From positions 1-42,461 of the IMG/VR virus record IMGVR_UViG_3300044701_002106: a stretch of DNA of 42,461 nt. The stretch is one strand, 5' to 3'. Shown piece by piece: positions 5,811 to 12,474 of this stretch. How positions within the stretch are numbered: position 1 is the stretch's first letter; each line of letters opens with the position of its first letter. Origin of the DNA: a virus. The translations under genes were made by a program, and so were the position numbers. The notes beneath the pieces are model-generated. The model saw only the letters and a list, made by a program, of their open reading frames with translations. It was not told the origin of the DNA and ran no database searches.

Positions 5811-5853
5811 GGGTTATTGCCAGCGTTATTCCCCTGGGTTATTGCCAGCGTTA
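5811..5853. repeat. 18-base direct repeat
   Basis: GGGTTATTGCCAGCGTTA occurs at 5811-5828 and again exactly at 5836-5853, 25 bases centre to centre. No other copy was noticed in the window. Two tandem sites of this length suggest a DNA-binding protein target. Confidence 0.75.
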
Positions 5854-5916
5854 AGGCCGGCAGGGCGCGGGTGATGGCGGGGTGAGGCAGGGGTGTTGAG
5901 GGCGGTTACGCGGGCC

Positions 5917-6016
5917 CCTTCTTATATCTGTCTTCTGTGTAGGAGGTTGGCAGGGTTTTATCGGGGTAAGAGGTGGGTTTGGACTACGGGGGTGTAGCGT
6001 CCTTCTTATATCTGTC
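5917..6016. repeat. 16-base direct repeat with TATAAG core on the minus strand
   Basis: CCTTCTTATATCTGTC is found at 5917-5932 and 6001-6016. Read on the minus strand each copy has TATAAG, one base from a sigma-70 -10 box, but no good -35 box lies 16 to 18 bases away. They may be host-polymerase early promoters helped by an activator, or operators. Confidence 0.6.
5984..5997 (-). promoter_or_regulatory. Candidate phage promoter in the control region
   Basis: The minus strand reads CTACACCCCCGTAG, a full YTAC-N6-GTAG element with the C-rich spacer of the other members. It points toward the leftward block and lies between the two TATAAG repeats. Because of the dyad the opposite orientation cannot be excluded, but the plus-strand spacer is G-rich, unlike the other family members. 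Confidence 0.4.
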
Positions 6017-6029
6017 GTTCCGTGGAACG
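6016..6029. promoter_or_regulatory. Perfect palindrome just upstream of the winged-helix gene
   Basis: CGTTCC-GT-GGAACG is a perfect inverted repeat ending 5 bases before the ATG at 6035. GGAACGC also occurs at 2074-2080 and 766-771 in part. It could be an operator or an mRNA hairpin covering the ribosome site of the gene. Confidence 0.45.
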
Positions 6030-6034
6030 CCTGC

Positions 6035-6445
6035 ATGGCTGTGTTGCTTACGGGGTCCTGTCCATTGACCCGGGAGGCGTTGGCGCTGGGGAGGGAGTGT
6101 GGGTTGGTGTATGGGGTGTTGTGGGAGGCGGCGTGGCATGACCAGCGTGGGGAGTGTGGGGGGACGACAGAGCTGAGCCATAAGGCGATTGCGGATCTTT
6201 GTCGGATCAGCGAGAAGACGGTGAGGAGTTCGGTGGACCTGTTGCTGGATGACGGGCTGATCAGCTGTCTGGGTTTGACCAACAGCTGGCATGGCGGATC
6301 ACGGAAGCGGATTTACCGGGTGTTGCATCCGAGTCAGGTGGAAGCGCAGCGGGTAGCGATTGATGTGATGGGTGAGGCGTTACGTCCGAGTGTGCGGGCG
6401 AAGATGTTGCGCACACCTGGTGGGCTGACGGGAGACGAGGATTAG
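6035..6445 (+). CDS. Winged-helix DNA-binding protein, first gene of the rightward block
   Basis: A 136-residue protein. Its centre (about 47-76) has a clear helix-turn-helix, ELSHKAIADLCRISEKTVRS, followed by SVDLLLDDGLIS and a wing with GGSRKRIYRV. This is the layout of phage replication-initiator or DnaD/RepA-type N-terminal domains and of some transcription regulators; the C-terminal tail carries no second domain. Codon use is unlike the neighbours, with many GGG, GTG and TTG, making the plus strand very G-rich; recent acquisition is possible. It lies next to repeats and a palindrome, so autoregulation or origin binding are both plausible. Confidence 0.68.
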   Translation: MAVLLTGSCPLTREALALGRECGLVYGVLWEAAWHDQRGECGGTTELSHKAIADLCRISEKTVRSSVDLLLDDGLISCLGLTNSWHGGSRKRIYRVLHPSQVEAQRVAIDVMGEALRPSVRAKMLRTPGGLTGDED

Positions 6446-6504
6446 GATTGGTCTGCTCCTGCCTGCAGGTTGGTCGCTTGGTCGTGGTCGACTGGGTGGG
6501 GGCA

Positions 6505-6543
6505 GGGGACATGTCTTCCAGTTCGTCTGGCTGGACGGTCCCC
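6505..6543 (+). promoter_or_regulatory. Nested stem-loop upstream of the terminase operon
   Basis: GGGGAC (6505-6510) pairs with GTCCCC (6538-6543), and TCCAG (6517-6521) with CTGGA (6531-6535), giving a two-tier hairpin in the 133-base gap before the small gene at 6579. There is no U-tract. The gap also holds one GGTCGTGGTCG element (about 6479-6490). Confidence 0.4.
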
Positions 6544-6578
6544 TTGTCGGCAGACTGCGGTGTGCTGATGGAGGGTTT

Positions 6579-6758
6579 ATGCCTTATCTGACGAATACCC
6601 AACGGTTGGAGTTGGGGTTAGTGGGTGCATCGGTTGTGAAGGAGGAGACGTTGGCTGGTGTGGTGCCTGAGGGGTATTACGTCGAGGGCTTTAGCCAGCC
6701 TGCTGCTGAGGAGCCGGCTGCCGGCGCATGTGAGATGCCAGCCAAGAAGAAGAAGTGA
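6579..6758 (+). CDS. Small protein coupled to the large terminase gene
   Basis: A 59-residue protein that I do not recognise: MPYLTNTQRLELGLVGASVV, an acidic middle with PEGYYVEGF, and a Lys-rich end PAKKKK. GAGGG lies 3 bases before the ATG. Its TGA overlaps the GTG start of the terminase gene (GTGA), so translation is coupled. The position directly before terL could suggest a packaging role, but a better small-terminase candidate exists at 8493-8732. Confidence 0.65.
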   Translation: MPYLTNTQRLELGLVGASVVKEETLAGVVPEGYYVEGFSQPAAEEPAAGACEMPAKKKK

Positions 6759-8518
6759 AGGAGCTGTGGGAGCCGTTACCGGATGTCTTGCGGGACAGCT
6801 TCCCGAACTTCACTTGTTATTTGCTGCGGGAGTTGGGGTTAGCGGATAGCCCCACCCGTCAGCAGATCAGTGTCTGTGACTGGATGCAAAACGGCCCCGA
6901 GCGGTCGTTGACGGTGGCGTTCCGGGGCCTGGGGAAGTCGATCCTGGCGTCGTTTTATGCGTTGTGGCGGCTGCGGGTGGATCCCAGCGAGAAGATCCTG
7001 GTGGTGTCAGCCACGGCCGTGAAGGCGACGGACTTTTCGTCCTTCATGCTGCGCTGCATTGGCGAGGTGGACATCCTGCAGTGCCTGATGCCAGGGCCCA
7101 GCAACCGGTTCTCCAACGTGGCCTTTGATGTGGGCCCCACGATGGTGGAGCAGTCTCCATCGGTGCGCTCGATGGGGATCATGGGGCAGACCACGGGTCA
7201 GCGTTGTACCTGCGCAATCCTTGATGACGTGGAGACGTTGGCCAATGTGATCACCCAGCTCAAGCAAGAGCGGGTGGCGCATGCGGTTGAGGAGATCCAG
7301 TCGATCATCAAGCCCGATGAAGGGCAGCCGTTAGCGCGGAAGATCCTGTACCTGGGGACACCGCACACCGAAACCAGCATTTACCTGCGGCTGGTGCGGG
7401 AGCGCAGCTATTCGGCTCGTTATTGGCCGGCGTTGTACCCCAAGGAGCTGGAGTCGTATGAGGGGAATCTGGACCCCGTGCTGGAGGCTGAGGTCTTAGC
7501 CGACCCTGCCCTGACGGGGGAGCCAACAGATCCCGAGCGTTTTTCGCACGAAGACCTCCTGCAACGCAAAGCGGCCATGACCAAGGCCAGCTTTGAGCTG
7601 CAGTTCATGCTCAACACCCGTCTGGCCACGCTGGACAAGTTCCCCGTGCGCCTGGGGGACCTGATCGTGATGGACATCGACGGCACGGCACTACCGGAAA
7701 CGGTGGTGTGGTCGAACCAGCCCGACATGCGTTTGCAGGAGCTGGTCTGCGTCGGGATGGGATCTGATCGCTTCTACCACCGCCCGATCTTCCAGAACGG
7801 CTGGATTTCCCGCAGTGAGCAGTGGCGGTGTGTGCTGGCGATTGACCCTGCTGGCCGCGGCGCCGATGAACTGGCCTGGGCGGTGGTGGCCGAACTGAAC
7901 GGCAACCTGTTCCTGCTGGAATCCGGCGGCAGCACCCTGGGTTATGCCGATGAGGTGCTGCAGTACCTGGCCAAGGTGGCCAAGAAGTGGGACGTGAACT
8001 ACGTCGTCGCCGAATCCAACATGGGCGACGGCATGTTCTCGGCGCTGCTCAAGCCGCACCTGATGCGGGAGCACCCCGTCACCATCGAGGAGGTGCGTCA
8101 CAACCAGCGCAAGGAGCAGCGGCTGTGTGACACGTTGGGTCCGCTGATCCAGCAGCATCGCCTGGTGGTCACCACCCGCGTCATCAAGCAGGACTACCGC
8201 CTGCTGGATGAAGACCCGGAAACCGGCTACAGCCGCTCACTGTTTGTCCAGGCCAGCCGCCTGACCGCTGAGAAGGGCTGCCTTAGCCATGACGACCGTT
8301 TGGATGCACTGGCGATTGCCTGTGGGTTCTTTGTGGAGTCCGCGGCGCAAGACCAGCAGCGGGCTGCACGGGCGCGTGCGGACCAGCTGCAGCAGGAGGC
8401 GTATGACGCTTGGCTGGATGAAAGCGGTGCTGCGATTGATGCCCTGGCGCTGGGCTGGCGGCCGAAGGCCTCCCATCGCGCCCACGGTGGGGTCAGCCGG
8501 CTTCGCGTTGGCGGTTGA
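6755..8518 (+). CDS. terL: Terminase large subunit (T7 gp19-like)
   Basis: The ATP-driven DNA packaging motor and nuclease, 587 residues (T7 gp19 is 586). The ATPase Walker A is AFRGLGKS at about 55-62 and Walker B is AILDDVE at about 154-160. The coupling motif is in ILYLGTPHTETSIY. The C-terminal RNase H-like nuclease has AIDPAGRGADE near 363, ESNMGDGMF near 419 and HDDRLDALAI near 512, supplying the metal-binding acids. These align along the whole length with T7 gp19. The GTG start overlaps the stop of the small gene upstream. Its last 26 bases overlap the end of the convergent small-terminase gene. In T7 this gene follows the tail genes; here it opens the late block. Confidence 0.97.
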   Translation: MKELWEPLPDVLRDSFPNFTCYLLRELGLADSPTRQQISVCDWMQNGPERSLTVAFRGLGKSILASFYALWRLRVDPSEKILVVSATAVKATDFSSFMLRCIGEVDILQCLMPGPSNRFSNVAFDVGPTMVEQSPSVRSMGIMGQTTGQRCTCAILDDVETLANVITQLKQERVAHAVEEIQSIIKPDEGQPLARKILYLGTPHTETSIYLRLVRERSYSARYWPALYPKELESYEGNLDPVLEAEVLADPALTGEPTDPERFSHEDLLQRKAAMTKASFELQFMLNTRLATLDKFPVRLGDLIVMDIDGTALPETVVWSNQPDMRLQELVCVGMGSDRFYHRPIFQNGWISRSEQWRCVLAIDPAGRGADELAWAVVAELNGNLFLLESGGSTLGYADEVLQYLAKVAKKWDVNYVVAESNMGDGMFSALLKPHLMREHPVTIEEVRHNQRKEQRLCDTLGPLIQQHRLVVTTRVIKQDYRLLDEDPETGYSRSLFVQASRLTAEKGCLSHDDRLDALAIACGFFVESAAQDQQRAARARADQLQQEAYDAWLDESGAAIDALALGWRPKASHRAHGGVSRLRVGG

Positions 8519-8732
8519 GCGGCACCACCTTGTCTTCCATGCTGGAGAAGTCGAGCTTGCCGGCCAGCTTGCGCAGCGTGCTGCCTTCCTGGGCGACGGA
8601 GGTGACGTTGTTCTGCTTGAGCAGCTGCATGGCTTCCGCTCGGGCCTTGCGATCACCGTTTTTAAGGTCATCAAGCACTTGAGCGATCAGCTCCTCGTGC
8701 ATTTCGCTCAGTTGCTGCTGCAGGTCTGACAT
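8493..8732 (-). CDS. terS: Putative terminase small subunit, encoded antisense to the late block
   Basis: A 79-residue protein with the pattern of small terminases of Autographiviridae. A helix SEMHEELIAQVLDDL is followed by a basic turn KNGDRKARAEAMQLLKQNNV, then a C-terminal part TLRKLAGKLDFSSMEDK. I recall the same order (helix, GD-x, LNVARQFLKDNN-like helix, L-x-LPF) in those families. It would recognise phage DNA for packaging with TerL. Unusually it is the only minus-strand gene within the 29-kb plus-strand late block, and it converges on terL with a 26-base overlap. The start MSDLQQQ is chosen because the frame above is unlike coding sequence; no ribosome site is clear. Confidence 0.72.
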   Translation of the reverse strand: MSDLQQQLSEMHEELIAQVLDDLKNGDRKARAEAMQLLKQNNVTSVAQEGSTLRKLAGKLDFSSMEDKVVPLNRQREAG

Positions 8733-8762
8733 GGCTACAAGGGTGTAGAGCTCTAATCCACT

Positions 8763-9356
8763 ATGACGATGGAGGACGGCCTGATCACGCCGCAGAAATG
8801 GCGTGATTGTTGGCGGTGGTACAGGGCTGAACAACAGCAGCAGGAAGGAATCAACCTCCTGTATGAACACATCAAAGCAGCTGATCCAGCGTTATTGCAC
8901 GAATCAGCCGAGTGGCTGCAAGTTTTTCGCTCCCGAACCCTGGCAGAGGGGGAGTATGCCAACAGCTGGGAGGGTGTGAAGGCTGCTGCCGCGGCCTACG
9001 GCGCCCGTTTTCCGCAGGTTGTGGCCGCTCAGTGGGCCCTGGAGAGCAATTACGGGGCTCATCCGTCCGGTCGCTGGAACATGTTTGGCCTGAAGGGCCC
9101 TGGAACGCCGTGTAAGACCAGCGAGGTGTACGGCGGCAAGGAAGTCAGGATCGTTGACACCTTTATGGACTTCACGAGCCTTGGTCATGCCGTCCGATAC
9201 CTGTGCGATCGGTGGTACAAGGACTTCAAGGGCTATCGCGGGGTCAATCGAGCGACCACACCCGAGGAGTGCGCCCGGCTTCTGCAGGCTGAGGGGTATG
9301 CAACGGACCCGCTTTACAGCAAAAAGCTGATCACGATCTTCACCAGACGCCGGTAG
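8763..9356 (+). CDS. GH73-type glucosaminidase, endolysin candidate
   Basis: A 197-residue peptidoglycan hydrolase. The C-terminal two thirds match the FlgJ/LytG-type endo-beta-N-acetylglucosaminidase fold, with the catalytic Glu94 in AAQWALESNYG, then WNMFGLKG and an FMDFTSLGHAVRYL segment typical of the family. Residues 16-56 form a separate helical module (W-RWYRAEQQQQEG, LLYEHIKAADPALL, EWLQVFR). A related module begins the C39 peptidase at 35430-36143. No signal peptide is seen, so release would need a holin. An alternative start is ATG at 8769. It sits between the terminase genes and the gp7.3-like cluster, so a virion-associated lysin is also possible. Confidence 0.85.
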   Translation: MTMEDGLITPQKWRDCWRWYRAEQQQQEGINLLYEHIKAADPALLHESAEWLQVFRSRTLAEGEYANSWEGVKAAAAAYGARFPQVVAAQWALESNYGAHPSGRWNMFGLKGPGTPCKTSEVYGGKEVRIVDTFMDFTSLGHAVRYLCDRWYKDFKGYRGVNRATTPEECARLLQAEGYATDPLYSKKLITIFTRRR

Positions 9357-9394
9357 CTGGGCCTGAACTGGCTTTATGGGTACGCTTACTACGT

Positions 9395-9408
9395 CTACGA
9401 CCCCGCAG
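9395..9408 (+). promoter_or_regulatory. Weak promoter-like element before the head gene cluster
   Basis: CTACGACCCCGCAG matches the YTAC-N6-GTAG family with one mismatch in the right arm (GCAG). It immediately precedes the GTG start at 9410 and would drive the gp7.3-like, portal and scaffold genes. If transcription starts at its right end, the first gene would be nearly leaderless. Confidence 0.3.
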
Positions 9409-9409
9409 A

Positions 9410-9601
9410 GTGGGCTACGTCCCCGTCATTGACGAGAAGGTGGTTGGCCTTTTGGCTGAGCAGTTTCCCGACCAGGCGCCGTCCATGGACATGACGGAGA
9501 AGGAGGTCTGGTTTCGCGCCGGCCAGGTCTCAGTGGTCCGCTGGCTGAAGAAGCACCGGGAGGATCAGCAACAAGGCCTGCTTGGCGTGGAGGTGCCCTG
9601 A
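9410..9601 (+). CDS. Small hypothetical protein before the gp7.3-like cluster
   Basis: A 63-residue protein that I do not recognise. It reads as one or two helices (DEKVVGLLAEQFPDQ, KEVWFRAGQVSVVRWLKKH) and ends GLLGVEVP. The GTG start at 9410 is the only common start near the conserved part, but the frame is open upstream, so the start is uncertain. Its TGA overlaps the ATG of the next gene (TGATG), and GGAGGTG inside its last codons serves as that gene's ribosome site. Confidence 0.55.
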   Translation: MGYVPVIDEKVVGLLAEQFPDQAPSMDMTEKEVWFRAGQVSVVRWLKKHREDQQQGLLGVEVP

Positions 9602-10008
9602 TGTGCGCAGGAGGAGGCAGCCCGGCAACGATCACGATGCCGGACTACAGCGCCTACAACAACGAGTTCCAGCTGCAGAAAGCTGCGATTGAGCAGTCAA
9701 TGAACAGCGGAACGCAGCAGAAGCAGCAGGAATTGACTGCATCGCTGCGCAATCAGGAGCGTGTTGCTGCACAGGTCGCTGAGCAGGCCAAGTTGCAGGC
9801 CGAAAACAACAATGCCGCGGCCATGCGCATGGCGACGCTGATTGGCACGCCGCCGCCGGAGCCCACGGCCCAGGCGCCGCGTGTTGGCAGCGCTGCCCGT
9901 GGCATCAACACCAGCAAGGGCAAAGGCGCGCTGCGGATTGGCCGATCCACGGCGCCTGTCGCCAATAGCGGCGGCTCTGGGCTGAACATCACCACCCTTT
10001 CTGCTTAG
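9601..10008 (+). CDS. gp7.3-like tail/virion protein, paralogue 1
   Basis: A 135-residue protein beginning MCAGGGSPATI, with a Gln-rich helical middle (NEFQLQKAAIEQSMNSG, then long QQKQQELTASLRNQERV) and a C-terminal motif GALRIGRSTAP...GSGLNI. T7 gp7.3, a small tail-associated virion protein, ends KSLSVARSSGGGINI, and the same order (short basic strand, R/S, gap, G-x-G-x-NI) is seen here. Two similar genes follow directly. The ATG lies behind GGAGGTG. Early Cys-Gly-Gly in all three paralogues is not a normal lipobox, as no signal segment precedes it. Confidence 0.65.
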   Translation: MCAGGGSPATITMPDYSAYNNEFQLQKAAIEQSMNSGTQQKQQELTASLRNQERVAAQVAEQAKLQAENNNAAAMRMATLIGTPPPEPTAQAPRVGSAARGINTSKGKGALRIGRSTAPVANSGGSGLNITTLSA

Positions 10009-10018
10009 GAGGTCTCTC

Positions 10019-10417
10019 ATGTGCATTGGCGGTTCCCCTCAAGCCCCTGAGGTCGTCTACCGGGGCCCTAGCGAGGCCGATATTCAGCGCAACCGCGACT
10101 CGCTGAGCGCTTATCAGTCGCAAATGCAAAAGCAGCAGTCGGATTTTCAGTCCCAGCTGCAGATGCAGATCGACAAAGCCAACCAGGAGACCACTGATCT
10201 GCAAAAGCGGTACGAAAACGAGGCAGCTGCAGCAGCAGCGGCGTCTGCAGCACAGCAAACGTCGACCTATGCGATTTCTGCATCGCAGACCGAGGCGCCT
10301 GAGGCGGCCAAAACCACTGCAGCGACGGTCAAAAAGAAGAAGCCCGAGAGCAACCTGTCGATTAGTCGGGCTGCGCTGCCGGCTTCTGCTGGCACTGGCC
10401 TCAACATTGGAGTCTGA
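10019..10417 (+). CDS. gp7.3-like tail/virion protein, paralogue 2
   Basis: A 132-residue protein. It starts MCIGGSPQAPEVVYRGPSEA, has a coiled, Gln-rich helix (about 20-80: DIQRNRDSLSAYQSQMQKQQ, continuing to YENEAAAAAA) and ends SNLSISRAALP...GTGLNIGV. The N- and C-terminal motifs match the genes on both sides, and the C-terminus resembles T7 gp7.3. An AGGAGG site created partly by the upstream stop lies 7 bases before the ATG. Confidence 0.65.
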   Translation: MCIGGSPQAPEVVYRGPSEADIQRNRDSLSAYQSQMQKQQSDFQSQLQMQIDKANQETTDLQKRYENEAAAAAAASAAQQTSTYAISASQTEAPEAAKTTAATVKKKKPESNLSISRAALPASAGTGLNIGV

Positions 10418-10419
10418 CC

Positions 10420-10854
10420 ATGTGCGGAGGAGGACGGCCACAGGAGCACATCGACGCTGAGGCCCAGCGCGAGCGTGATCGGCAGGCACGCATCGCCCAA
10501 GAGCGCCAGCGGGAGCTGGATCGCCTGGCCCGTGAGCGCGAGGCAACCGCCGCGGCCCAGCAAGCGCAAATGCAAGCGCTGCAGAAGCAGCAAATCGAAT
10601 CCGAGCAGCAGCAAAACGCCCAGGTGGCCCAGCTTGGAGCCGATCAGCGGCAGCGCCTGGCTGGCATCAGCGCCAGGGGTACTGCGGTGTCGGAATCGCT
10701 GCAAATCCTGGCTCGACAGCCGGCCAAACAGGCGCCAACCGCCGCCGTGGACGACAAAAACACCCGTCAGCAGGGCGCCAAGACCACAACCGCAAGCCTG
10801 CGGATGGGGTCAGGCAGCTATGGCGCCGGTTCTGGCGCAAACATCTCGGTGTAA
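10420..10854 (+). CDS. gp7.3-like tail/virion protein, paralogue 3
   Basis: A 144-residue protein. It starts MCGGGRPQEHIDAEAQRERD, has a long charged helix through about residue 75 and ends TASLRMGSGSYGAGSGANISV. It shares the MCxGG start and G-x-G-x-NI-type end of its two neighbours, though the core helix has drifted to Arg/Glu-rich. The ATG is 2 bases after the preceding TGA, and GGAG lies just upstream. The portal gene starts 3 bases after its stop codon. Confidence 0.65.
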   Translation: MCGGGRPQEHIDAEAQRERDRQARIAQERQRELDRLAREREATAAAQQAQMQALQKQQIESEQQQNAQVAQLGADQRQRLAGISARGTAVSESLQILARQPAKQAPTAAVDDKNTRQQGAKTTTASLRMGSGSYGAGSGANISV

Positions 10855-10857
10855 CCC

Positions 10858-12474
10858 ATGGAATCAGCGGAACAGTGCTACCGGCGGCTTGAAAGCGACC
10901 GCGACCACTACCTGGATCGCGCACGGGTTGCAGCACGGCTGACAATCCCGTACCTGATTCCCGACACCAACGAGCCCGACAAAAATTCCAAGGACTCGTA
11001 TGCCGTGCCGTGGAATGGCATTGGCGCACGCGGCGTCTTGAACCTGGCCAGCCGCATGCTGCTTGCCCTGCTGCCGCCCACGCAGCAGTTCTTCCGCTTT
11101 TCGCTGGATGACGCCGAGCTGGCCAAGCAAGGCGTCACACCGGAGCAGAAATCCGCGACAGAGGAAGCGCTCAGCAAGATCGAGCGCATGGTGTTGCGGG
11201 AGATCGAGGCCAGCAACGACCGCGTGGTGTTTCACGAGGCGCTGCTGCACCTGATCGTTTCGGGCAACGCCCTGCTCTACATCTCCTCGGAGGGCCTGCG
11301 GGTCTTTCATCTAAACCGCTATGTGGTCTCCCGGGACCCCATGGGCAACCCGCTGGAGGTGGTGACCTGCGAGCAGCTGGCCATCCAGCAGCTGCCCAAA
11401 AAGATCCAGGACCTGCTGTACGAGGAGGAGGACGAGCTGCGCGGCATCCTTGACCACGAGCGGCATTTGACCGCCCAGGGCAAGGAAAAGACCGTCAAGC
11501 TCTACACCTACGTCTGCTGGAAGAACGGCTACGTCTATTGGCACCAGGAGGTGCGGGGCAAGAAGATCCCCGGCACTGAAGGCAAGGCGCCCAAAGAGGT
11601 GAGCCCATGGCTGCCGCTGCGGATGACCCGCTGCGACGGCCAGCCCTATGGCGTTGGCTACATCGAAAGCGCTGCCATCGCTGACCTGCAGACCGTTGAG
11701 GCGCTGTGCCAGGCGATTGCAGAAGGTGCATTGGCCAGCAGCAAGGTGCTGTTTCTGGTCAAGCCCAGCGGCGTCACCAAAGCGGCCGATCTGGCCCGGG
11801 CGCCCAACGGTTCTTTCGTCACGGGCGACCCCAACGACGTGTTGGCGCTGCAGGTCCAGAAGTCTTCTGACCTGAGTGTTGCCATGCAGGGCAAGCAGCA
11901 GATCGAGGCGCGCCTAGCACAGGCGTTCATGCTGGCCGATATGCGGGACGCCGAGCGGGTCACCGCTGAGGAAGTGCGGCTGCAGGCGCTGCAGATCGAA
12001 AACAGCCTGGGCTCGATCTACTCAATCCTGACGACCGAGTTCCAGGTCCCGTATGTGTCGCGCAAGCTCGACATCCTGACCCGCCAGGGCAAGGTGCCGA
12101 AGATGCCCAAGGAGCTGGTCAAGCCGGTGATGACCGTTGGCCTGGCAGCTGTGGGCCGCGGCAACGACCTTGAGCAGCTGGTGCGCTTCACCACCACGCT
12201 TGGCAACACCATCGGGCCCGAGGGCCTGTCGCGGTACGTCAAGCCGCCTGAGCTGATCAAGCGCTTGGCGTACTCCATGGGCATCGACATCCTCGGCCTG
12301 GTCAAGTCCGACGAGGAGCTGGCTGCTGAAGCCCAGCAGCAACAGCAGATGGCCATGGCGCAGCAGGCCATGCAATCCAACATGGCTGACCCGCAAAAAC
12401 TCGCCACTGCAGCCGCCACCGTGCAGGACATGCAGATGGCGGCTGAACAACCCCCTGAAGACCAACCCGCATGA
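10858..12474 (+). CDS. Portal / head-tail connector protein (T7 gp8-like)
   Basis: A 538-residue portal protein (T7 gp8 has 536). It would form the dodecameric ring through which DNA enters and leaves the head. Recognisable segments are the N-terminal YRRLESDRDHYLDRARVAARLTIP-type helix (first residues), GARGVLNLASRMLLALLPPTQQFFRF, FHEALLHLIVSGNALLY, and a late AQAFMLADMRDAERVTAEEV helix typical of T7-type connectors. The tail is Gln-rich (AEAQQQQQMAMAQQAM). The stop overlaps the scaffold start by 4 bases (ATGA). It lies at its usual place before scaffold and capsid. Confidence 0.95.
   Translation: MESAEQCYRRLESDRDHYLDRARVAARLTIPYLIPDTNEPDKNSKDSYAVPWNGIGARGVLNLASRMLLALLPPTQQFFRFSLDDAELAKQGVTPEQKSATEEALSKIERMVLREIEASNDRVVFHEALLHLIVSGNALLYISSEGLRVFHLNRYVVSRDPMGNPLEVVTCEQLAIQQLPKKIQDLLYEEEDELRGILDHERHLTAQGKEKTVKLYTYVCWKNGYVYWHQEVRGKKIPGTEGKAPKEVSPWLPLRMTRCDGQPYGVGYIESAAIADLQTVEALCQAIAEGALASSKVLFLVKPSGVTKAADLARAPNGSFVTGDPNDVLALQVQKSSDLSVAMQGKQQIEARLAQAFMLADMRDAERVTAEEVRLQALQIENSLGSIYSILTTEFQVPYVSRKLDILTRQGKVPKMPKELVKPVMTVGLAAVGRGNDLEQLVRFTTTLGNTIGPEGLSRYVKPPELIKRLAYSMGIDILGLVKSDEELAAEAQQQQQMAMAQQAMQSNMADPQKLATAAATVQDMQMAAEQPPEDQPA

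Larger units (their letters stand above)
5338..6034. other. Divergent control region without a convincing gene
   Basis: This 697-base gap separates the leftward early block from the rightward late block. No convincing protein is seen; the open frames on both strands are Pro/Arg/Gly-rich and lack starts with ribosome sites. One minus-strand frame ending in TAA at about 5449-5451 has an Ala/Gly-rich, codon-plausible tail (ALSYPQVASGGASDAAS) and might be a gene remnant. It contains a 20-base dyad (5438-5457), an 18-base direct repeat (5811-5853), a 16-base direct repeat (5917-6016), a promoter-like element (5984-5997) and a palindrome (6016-6029), listed separately. Confidence 0.75.

Noticed and set aside
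6579-6758. Small gene before terL as the small terminase
   Set aside because: Its sequence lacks the small-terminase pattern; the minus-strand protein at 8493-8732 fits that pattern better.
8735-8748. CTACAAGGGTGTAG dyad between terS and the GH73 gene as a phage promoter
   Set aside because: Matches the arms but not the C-rich spacer; read toward terS it ends 2 bases before the ATG, leaving no leader. Not listed as a feature.
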